Source: Roseburia sp.
GTDB lineage: Bacteria > Bacillota > Clostridia > Lachnospirales > Lachnospiraceae
Reading direction: 5' to 3'
Assembly (NCBI GenBank): GCA_017937095.1
Contig: JAGBEG010000013.1
Location: forward strand, 310,001-374,000
DNA: 64,000 nt
This document shows, piece after piece, positions 58,355 to 64,000 of this stretch. The first letter of the stretch is position 1. Each line of letters opens with the position of its first letter. The notes below the pieces were generated by a model, which was not told the DNA's origin, made no database searches, and was given only the letters and a program-made list of their open reading frames with translations. The position numbers and the translations under genes are program-made.

Positions 58355-59725
58355 CTATCTGCTCATATCAAATGCACGTTTCGGACACTTATTTACCTTT
58401 TCCGCCCGTTCCAGAGTCTTAGACCGCTCAACTATCGACTGAACCTGTTCTCTGCCGAAATAACGCTCTAATCGCCCCAAATCTGCCACTTTCTCCTGCA
58501 ATCGGTCAATAGTGTCGCTCTGCTCCATGACCTTATCTGTCAGTCGGCTGATCTGCTGCTCCTGCCGGGTAACTTTATCTTTCAGTTTCTTTCCCTGTTC
58601 CGCAAGCTGAACGCATTTAATCGTTAGTGCTTTTATCGTTTCTTTCAATTTTTCCACAAGCGGCGAAGCTTTTTTATCCTTATAAGCCTTTGCAGACATC
58701 AAGGTCACTGGCTCCGGCAACTGCCACTTCTCCTCCTCATCATAGGCGTGTATGTTCCGTTCCATGACCGCCTTAGATTGAACCATTTTCTCAATCTCCT
58801 GTTGTAATTTTTTCTGTTGCTTCTCCAATTTCTCATTATCAGACAGCAGCTTTTCCTTGTCCTCTGCCAGCGTTGCCGCCTGCTCCTTCAGCAAATTATT
58901 TGTTTCCGAAAGTTCCGATACTTCCTGCCGGATTGCTTCGCCCTCCTGTCGTATCTGCTCTGTTTCCTGCTCTGCTTTCCTCTGCTGAATCTGAATATTT
59001 GATAATCGCTCTTTCCCGTCAGAAATAGATTGTTCCAGTTCCGCAACTTCCTTTGCCCTCTCCTTTTTCTCAAAATCCAGAACGGATAAATGCTTCTCAT
59101 GTGTACCTTTCTTCTCCCACTCAATTCCATGCTCCAGCATGACAGCGGCAAGCTGTTCTTTCTCATAAGCCACCCACTGATTTAATTCCGTTTCCCGTCT
59201 CGTACCGCCTTTAAAGCCAAGAGCCGCTAACGCCTGTTTCAAAGATACTCTTGTATCAAGCCCCCGCTTGCTTCCTGTTGTATATGGCACAAAATCTATA
59301 TGAAGATGCGGAGAAGCTTCGTCCATGTGGAGGTAGGCACTGAATACCCTTAACGTAGGATTTCTCTGCTGGAAGTCCTGCATATATTTATCCAGCACCT
59401 TTGCCGCAAGCTTTCCATTCTCCGTCTTTGCTCCCATGTTGTCCTTATCCCCGATTTGCAGGATAATCTCATGGAATGGTTTTTCCTGCTTACCAGAACG
59501 GATTTTCTCATAATAATCATCAATCCGGCGGTCACTTCTAGTCTGCTTCTCATTGTACCGGGCGAGTGCTTCATCAAACAATTCGTGATATACGTCCTTA
59601 ACATTTTCGTTGCAGTATTCCACGTTCAGACAGCTTCTCTCCGGGTCAGTATTCTTTGCATGGAATTTTCTGCTGTTATGGTTGACAGAACCTTTTCCTG
59701 TCATAAAGCTGATCGTTCGCTTCAA
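58355..59725 (-). CDS. mobV: MobV family relaxase (Pre/Mob)
   Basis: 456 residues. The N-terminal ~200 hold the relaxase: ISFMTGKGSVNHNSRKFHAK, LNVEYCNENVKDVYHELFDE and the His cluster HMDEASPHLHIDFVP that holds the metal. Thereafter comes a long coiled coil (KEVAELEQSISDGKERLSNI onwards). It nicks the transfer origin so the element can be mobilised by a helper. It seems intact. Start taken as TTG 59725 after AGAAAGGATATTGA; ATG 59704 is possible. Confidence 0.93.
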   Translation of the reverse strand: MKRTISFMTGKGSVNHNSRKFHAKNTDPERSCLNVEYCNENVKDVYHELFDEALARYNEKQTRSDRRIDDYYEKIRSGKQEKPFHEIILQIGDKDNMGAKTENGKLAAKVLDKYMQDFQQRNPTLRVFSAYLHMDEASPHLHIDFVPYTTGSKRGLDTRVSLKQALAALGFKGGTRRETELNQWVAYEKEQLAAVMLEHGIEWEKKGTHEKHLSVLDFEKKERAKEVAELEQSISDGKERLSNIQIQQRKAEQETEQIRQEGEAIRQEVSELSETNNLLKEQAATLAEDKEKLLSDNEKLEKQQKKLQQEIEKMVQSKAVMERNIHAYDEEEKWQLPEPVTLMSAKAYKDKKASPLVEKLKETIKALTIKCVQLAEQGKKLKDKVTRQEQQISRLTDKVMEQSDTIDRLQEKVADLGRLERYFGREQVQSIVERSKTLERAEKVNKCPKRAFDMSR

Positions 59726-59785
59726 TCAATATCCTTTCTCCCTGTTCGGGTAATCAGCGCCGGATACGGCGCATAATAGAGGAAC

Positions 59786-59949
59786 CTTCCCGAACATTAG
59801 TAGTCCGGGAAGTATCGGGGCGAAGCCCCTCCTTTGTTACTTTCGCCGAAAGTAACGCAAAAGCACTTTTGACAGCCGTTCCGTCCATCAAAAGCTGCCT
59901 TTGCGCTCTCCGAGGGTGCAAGACGTCCGGGGGACGTCTGCTCTGCACC
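59786..59949. other. Cluster of inverted repeats upstream of mobV, candidate oriT
   Basis: Four hairpins stand in a row: CTTCCCG..CGGGAAG (59786-59811), GGGGCGAAGCCCC (59817-59829), GTTACTTTCGCCGAAAGTAAC (59836-59856) and AGACGTCCGGGGGACGTCT (59931-59949). Transfer origins of MobV elements lie in structured DNA just upstream of the relaxase gene, as here. No nick site could be assigned. The GC content is clearly higher than in the neighbours. Confidence 0.55.
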
Positions 59950-59979
59950 GACCGAAGCGGAGCGGAGACCTTTTCCGTC

Positions 59980-60219
59980 CTACGGACGGAGCGGCTGTTC
60001 CCGCCGCTTTGCTTCCGCCGCCATAGCTTTTCGGATAGCCGAAAGTACGTTTTTTACCGTACATTCTTCCCACCCGCACAGCCATACCAGCGTCCGCATT
60101 TCTGCCGCAGTCAGTTCCACATCCCCGAATATTTCATTGAGTGCGGCAATCCTCCGGGCTTCACTCTCGTAAAAATATTTGTTCACGTTTCTTGTTCCCC
60201 ATTCCGGCGGTCGTATCAT
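59980..60219 (-). CDS. Small unknown protein of the mobilisable element
   Basis: 79 residues starting at ATG 60219 behind AAAGGAGGGCGAAC. It contains EWGTRNVNKYFYESEARRIA and ends MAAEAKRREQPLRP; a conserved aromatic/charged core (EMRTLVWLCGWEECTVKNVL) suggests a helical DNA- or protein-binding role. No family recognised. It lies between the RepA-like and MobV genes. Confidence 0.7.
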   Translation of the reverse strand: MIRPPEWGTRNVNKYFYESEARRIAALNEIFGDVELTAAEMRTLVWLCGWEECTVKNVLSAIRKAMAAEAKRREQPLRP

Positions 60220-60327
60220 GTTCGCCCTCCTTTTCAAGACCGCAACAACGCAAGGTCTATACCTTTTGCAACCTTGCAGACACCAAGCCCGCAAATTCTA
60301 TATACTCTGCATTGTTGCGCTGTTGCC

Positions 60328-61320
60328 TTATTCCAATTTGATTTTATCCAATTCCCAATACCACGAATTGTTTATCCGCTTTGCTCTGATACCCAATTCC
60401 TTTTTTGCATTTTCAAGCGTCCGTCTGGATATACCCTGTTCCTCCGCAAGATTGAAAATCTCATTGCTCTGCATGGCATTGTTTGTTTCCGCTACCTCTC
60501 GGAGCAGACGCTTCGCCTGTTCCAGCTCATTCGCTTTCGGAGCGATACCGCCCAGCACTTCATCAACGGTAATCTCATAATCTCCAAGTCAGCGAAAACC
60601 GTCCTCCGACAATTCAAAGGCTTTCGGGTGTCCGAACGCCGCCAGATTGTTTTTTATCTGGACTACCGTCCTTATATTCGCTTCGCCCTCCACTCTGCCG
60701 ACCAGCAGGACGCTCCTTGCCACCGTAAAGAAATCAATGGAACCCATGCCCCGGTATGCCGCCTTATTTCCAGCCGCTTTGTTCATGTGCCCTACAAGTA
60801 CAATGGCACATTGATATTTCTCCGCCAGAGCCGCCAGCTTCTTTGTCATATCCCTTGCTTCATTTGCCCGGTTCATATCCATACCGCCGCCGAGATACGC
60901 CTGTATCGGGTCTAAAATCAGCAGCTTCGCCTTTGTCCTTATGACCGCTTCTTCCAGACGTTCATCTATCATGGAAAGTGATTTTATGCTCTCGTCTATG
61001 ACAGAAATATTTTCACAGTTTGCTCCTGCCGCTTCCAGCCGGGGCTTCACCGTATCGGCAAGCCCGTCCTATGCACTCTGGTAAATCACAGTTAGCGGCT
61101 CCGTCAGCTTCATCTCACTGTCTATGCCTTCGCCCTTTGACAGCTTCGCCGCTATATTCAGCACCAGCGTTGTTTTACCGTCTCCCGGATCGCCCTGCAC
61201 AATCGTCAGCTTCCCATAAGGGATAAATGGATACCACAACCATGCCACCTCCTGCGACTGTATCTCCGACATTTTAATCATCTGTAATTCTGTTCTGGTT
61301 CCCTCCATAAAGTCCTCCAT
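60328..61320 (-). pseudogene. RepA-like AAA ATPase with two in-frame stops
   Basis: One continuous frame of 331 codons is cut by TAG (61069-61071) and TGA (60589-60591). The pieces read, in order, YGKLTIVQGDPGDGKTTLVL (Walker A), LLILDPIQAYLGGGMDMNRA (Walker B), LVGHMNKAAGNKAAYRGMGS and a C-terminal LEEQGISRRTL-type helix-turn-helix. This is the RecA-like helicase/RepA type seen in mobilisable elements. TGA replaces a likely Trp codon. Neither stop is followed by a good restart site. Confidence 0.88.
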
Positions 61321-61348
61321 TTCTAAAAAATTCCGTTATCACTGGAAG

Positions 61349-61392
61349 AAACCTCTGCTATACTTGAATTGTGATTGTTGATAACAGAGGTT
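61349..61392 (-). terminator. Hairpin between the mobC-like gene and the ATPase pseudogene
   Basis: On the minus strand AACCTCTGTTATC faces GTATAGCAGAGGTT around a loop of about 17 bases, followed by TCTTCC. A weak terminator or an iteron-like site. Confidence 0.5.
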
Positions 61393-61409
61393 TTCCAATT
61401 ATCACAGCC

Positions 61410-61787
61410 CTAACAGTTGCCGCTGTCGGGGCTTTTTTCTTCGCCTTGCCATAGATACCTTGCACCGTCCAGCATCCAGAGAATTGCTTTCAGCATATCC
61501 AGACAGTCATTCCTCATGTCCTGCAATCCCTCCGCAGATAATGTGACTTTTGCCTGTTCAAACTGTTCTGTCACTTCCCGGATATTTGTCTGCATGATTT
61601 TCAATTTCTCCACCAACTGATAAATCAGCTCTTTCCTGCCGACCACGCACACCCGGTTATAAATACAGGAGCGGACAAAGTAATCCTTTTTTGACATTCC
61701 GCTCGCTAAAATCTTTGCTTCGATTTCTACCCTCTCTCTGGGCGAAATACGGAAGCTGATTGTCGGATATTTATGAGCTCTACTCAT
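61410..61787 (-). CDS. mobC: MobC-like relaxosome protein
   Basis: 125 residues with an N-terminal ribbon-helix-helix-like segment (TISFRISPRERVEIEAKILA; SGMSKKDYFVRSCI) and a helical C-terminus. MobC proteins bind oriT and help the relaxase open the strands. Its start overlaps the integrase stop by four bases. Confidence 0.85.
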   Translation of the reverse strand: MSRAHKYPTISFRISPRERVEIEAKILASGMSKKDYFVRSCIYNRVCVVGRKELIYQLVEKLKIMQTNIREVTEQFEQAKVTLSAEGLQDMRNDCLDMLKAILWMLDGARYLWQGEEKSPDSGNC

Positions 61788-62848
61788 TCTTCATCCTCCC
61801 TGTTATTCTCCATTTCCAACCTATCCGCAAGTTCTCCCTGTTTATTGGGGTATAAATGGGAATAGGTGTTCAATGTGGTTTCGATTTTTTCATGCCCCAG
61901 ACGCTCCGCAATCGCAAGCGGCGTGAAGCCCATTTCCACGAGCAGAGAAGCGTGTGAGTGCCTCAAATCGTGCAGGCGTATCCGTTTTACTCCGGAAGCC
62001 TTGATACCTCTGATAATTTCATGCTCCATATAGGATTTTGTAAAGCGGAACATTCTTTCATCTTCCATAATTCCGTACAAGTGGGAGATATACTCTCGTA
62101 ATTCTTCTGCAAGAAACGGCGGTATCGTCACAATCCGTTTACTCTTAGGCGTTTTCGGTGGTGTGATAATATCTCTACCGTCCAGACGCTGATAGGATTT
62201 ATTGATTGAAATTGTTTGCTTTTCCAAATCAATATCCTTATAAGTCAATGCCAGCAACTCCCCTATTCTCATACCCGTCCAATAAAGAAGCAGGAACGCC
62301 GTTTTTGTTTCCGGCTTATCCTCTACAGTCACAAGAAACTGTTTGAACTCCTGCTTTGTCCAAAATTCCTTTTCCTCTGCATGACTTTTCCCAATACTCC
62401 CAGCTTTCCGGCAAGGGTTGTCTTTCAAGTCATAGTATCAAACCGCATAATTGAAAATCGCTGATAGCTGATTATTGACTGTTTTCAAATACGTTTGAGA
62501 ATAATCTTTTTTCATCAGAGCATTTTGCCATGCCCGAATATCGGAAGCCCTAATCTCGCTTATACTCTTTTTCTTGAAATACGGAATGATTTTCAAATCA
62601 ATAATGAATTTCTTTGTCCGCATGGTATTCTCACGCAGACGGTGTTCCATATCCTCATAGTAAATTTGAACGAAATTCTCAAAATTGATATTCAAATCTT
62701 TCTGTTGTTGTTGCAGGAAATCCCGCTCCCATTGCTCCGCTTCCGCCTTTGTTTTAAAACCTCTCTTATTTTTCTTATGGCTCACGCCCTGCCAGTCCTT
62801 ATAGTAAAACTGGCAGCGCCACATTTTCCCGTCTCTTGTTGCCGACAT
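61784..62848 (-). pseudogene. int: Tyrosine integrase with an in-frame opal codon
   Basis: A 355-codon frame is broken by TGA at 62438-62440 after FNYAV, where CGA (Arg) would be expected. The upstream part has the AP2-like arm domain (WRCQFYYKDWQGVSHKKNKR) and the core-binding domain. The downstream part has the catalytic Arg in MRIGELLALTY, HDLRHSHASLL and the Tyr of LNTYSHL. All catalytic residues lie beyond the stop, so the product should be inactive. Confidence 0.93.
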
Positions 62849-62863
62849 AACAGTCCTCCTCTC

Positions 62864-63058
62864 CTACATGGCTACGGTCAGACCGTAAAATTTTTCTTCA
62901 AAGTATTTTGTCGGAACCTTGCCGCAGATTGTCCGATAACCCTTTGCTTTCAATTCTTCGTTGAGCCCTCGGATAATCTTGTAGGCATAGCCTGTTGACA
63001 CGCCAAGCATTTCTGCCGCTTCCTCTGCTGTTACATACATTTTTTTCGTTTTCTCCAT
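62864..63058 (-). CDS. xis: Excisionase-like DNA-binding protein
   Basis: 64 residues with a MerR/excisionase-type helix-turn-helix (MYVTAEEAAEMLGVSTGYAY), immediately upstream of the integrase gene. Together they form the excision module of the element. Start ATG 63058 behind CAGGAGGACAATGA. Confidence 0.88.
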   Translation of the reverse strand: MEKTKKMYVTAEEAAEMLGVSTGYAYKIIRGLNEELKAKGYRTICGKVPTKYFEEKFYGLTVAM

Positions 63059-63083
63059 TCATTGTCCTCCTGTTTTTATATTA

Positions 63084-63199
63084 GGGACTTTTGTCCCTTT
63101 CTTGTATTTTGATTATATAGGCTCTTTTGTCCCTTACCAATATATTTTTCAGATTTTATTTGCTTATTTTAGCCGCATATATCAGAATACAAATGTCCC
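63084..63199. promoter_or_regulatory. Operator array between xis and the XRE repressor
   Basis: The palindrome GGGACTTTTGTCCC (63084-63097), a related GGCTCTTTTGTCCC (63120-63133) and a half site ACAAATGTCCCT (63189-63200) occur in the divergent promoter region. Repeated GTCCC sites in such a place fit binding by the XRE repressor that controls excision genes. Confidence 0.7.
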
Positions 63200-63235
63200 T
63201 ATTTTTTATATTATCAACATTAAAGGAGTTGTCCT

Positions 63236-63787
63236 ATGACAGTAGGAGAGAAAATTAAGACATTCCGAAATATCCGGGGAATTTCACAGAATATGCTGGG
63301 GGAACTGGCAGGTATAGACGGAACCACTATCCGCAAATATGAGTTGGGAAGCCGGAACCCTAAGCCCGACCAGCTTTTGAAGATTGCCAACGCTCTGGGT
63401 GTGAGTATCAATGTCTTTACAGATTTTGATATAGAAACCGCTTCCGATGTTCTTACTCTGCTTTTTAAAATGGACGAGCAAATAGATATGGAAATTGACG
63501 GGGAAAAGGATAAAGACGGAAATCTCATTCCAGACACGATATATATTCGTTTTAAGCACCCGGAAATCAATAGCCGCCTTGCGAAATTTGCAAAAGCCAA
63601 GAAATTGCAGGAGAATCTGATTGCTTCCAAAGACGCATTTCCAAGCGAGGAAGCCTTTCAGCATGAAGTCGAGCAGATGAGTGAAACATGTGAGCAGATC
63701 AAGCAGCATTTAGTTGATACAAATAAGGTTGTGAAAAAGGGAACATCTGGTATCGCTGTCAAAGTATATCCCCAAAATACACCTTAG
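63236..63787 (+). CDS. XRE family repressor of the mobilisable element
   Basis: 183 residues with an N-terminal Cro/C1 HTH (RNIRGISQNMLGELAGIDGT; TIRKYELGSRNPKPDQLL) and a helical C-terminal part. It is divergent from xis-int, like a phage repressor, and probably controls them through the GTCCC sites at 63084-63199. ATG 63236 behind AAAGGAGTTGTCCT. Confidence 0.92.
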   Translation: MTVGEKIKTFRNIRGISQNMLGELAGIDGTTIRKYELGSRNPKPDQLLKIANALGVSINVFTDFDIETASDVLTLLFKMDEQIDMEIDGEKDKDGNLIPDTIYIRFKHPEINSRLAKFAKAKKLQENLIASKDAFPSEEAFQHEVEQMSETCEQIKQHLVDTNKVVKKGTSGIAVKVYPQNTP

Positions 63788-63810
63788 CGCTTACCATAAG
63801 AGGATTTTCT

Positions 63811-64000
63811 ATGAAAAATTTCAAGAGAGAAAATTTATTATTTTCCCTATGTGGATTAAATTGTGGCTTATGCCCTATGAACCTAAATCAATACTGTCCT
63901 GGCTGTGGGGGCGGAGAGGGAAACCAATCCTGTTCCATAGCAAAATGCAGTTTACAGCATGGGAATGCAGACTATTGTTTTCAGTGTGAAAATTATCCCT
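63811..64000 (+). CDS. DUF3795 domain protein, C-terminus off the window
   Basis: The frame opens at ATG 63811 behind AAGAGGATTTTCT and runs to the window edge (63 codons). It reads LCGLNCGLCPMNLNQYCPGC, then SCSIAKC and YCFQCENYP, the Cys pattern of DUF3795, probably metal-binding. It follows the XRE gene on the same strand. It differs clearly from the DUF3795 protein at 44933-45310. Confidence 0.88.
   Translation, partial: MKNFKRENLLFSLCGLNCGLCPMNLNQYCPGCGGGEGNQSCSIAKCSLQHGNADYCFQCENYP

Noticed and set aside
60328-60558. Three separate small genes between 60328 and 61320
   Set aside because: They share one frame and join into a single RepA-like ATPase once two stop codons are ignored.
61784-62428. 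Two separate integrase-like genes
   Set aside because: Both parts are in one frame, separated by a single TGA; it is one broken integrase gene.

Overview
The window looks like a chromosomal segment of a spore-forming, low-to-mid GC Firmicute, most probably a gut Lachnospiraceae. Supporting signs are a spore photoproduct lyase, yjdF riboswitches, DUF3795 and YitT proteins, strong AGGAGG ribosome binding sites, and a CptIN-like type III toxin-antitoxin. The genus is inference. Almost all genes lie on the minus strand.

1-11.5 kb is a class I lantibiotic cluster of the nisin/subtilin group. In transcription order (right to left) it reads lanB, lanT, lanC, lanR, lanK, lanA, lanF, lanE, lanG, lanI, with lanI cut by the window edge. 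The precursor gene (2705-2869) was found by reading the intergenic sequence. Its core peptide has every ring residue of subtilin. Matching TTGAT-type direct repeats sit 10 bases from a -10 region upstream of both lanA and lanB, suggesting control by LanRK. No leader protease gene is visible. lanC is preceded by a five-fold repeated ribosome binding site plus start codon.

11.6-26.3 kb is mainly housekeeping: metNIQ methionine uptake, a YitT-LysR operon, a Crp/Fnr regulator, thioredoxin, an HD-GYP phosphodiesterase, two radical SAM proteins (one is SplB), a MATE exporter, an SDR enzyme, a nucleosidase-like protein and a ROK glucokinase.

26.4-46.9 kb mixes metabolism and defence. It holds a VanZ protein, an AbiE-like nucleotidyltransferase/HTH pair, an OLD nuclease, an XRE/DUF6442 operon with an operator on its promoter, a NUDIX-nitrilase-NUDIX fusion, pyrF with an XRE-PyrE fusion, yjdF with its riboswitch, and a two-gene unit: a WYL/SF1 helicase/nuclease giant followed by an Mrr_N/endonuclease/SIR2 protein. 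The pair is a good candidate for an uncharacterised anti-phage system.

46.9-56.2 kb is AT-richer and scarred: a broken HD hydrolase, a broken second yjdF with intact riboswitch, two IS remnants, a methyltransferase with an in-frame stop, a free-standing 5'-3' exonuclease, an unknown coiled-coil protein, an NDT/TIR-like protein, and a CptIN-like system. A complete IS with a 25-bp target duplication lies next to the cptI promoter.

56.2-64 kb carries a DUF2130 protein and then a decayed integrative mobilisable element (MobV relaxase, MobC, RepA-like ATPase, tyrosine integrase, excisionase, XRE repressor). The ATPase and integrase genes keep their frames but contain in-frame stop codons, so the element is probably immobile. 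No rRNA, tRNA or CRISPR array was seen.
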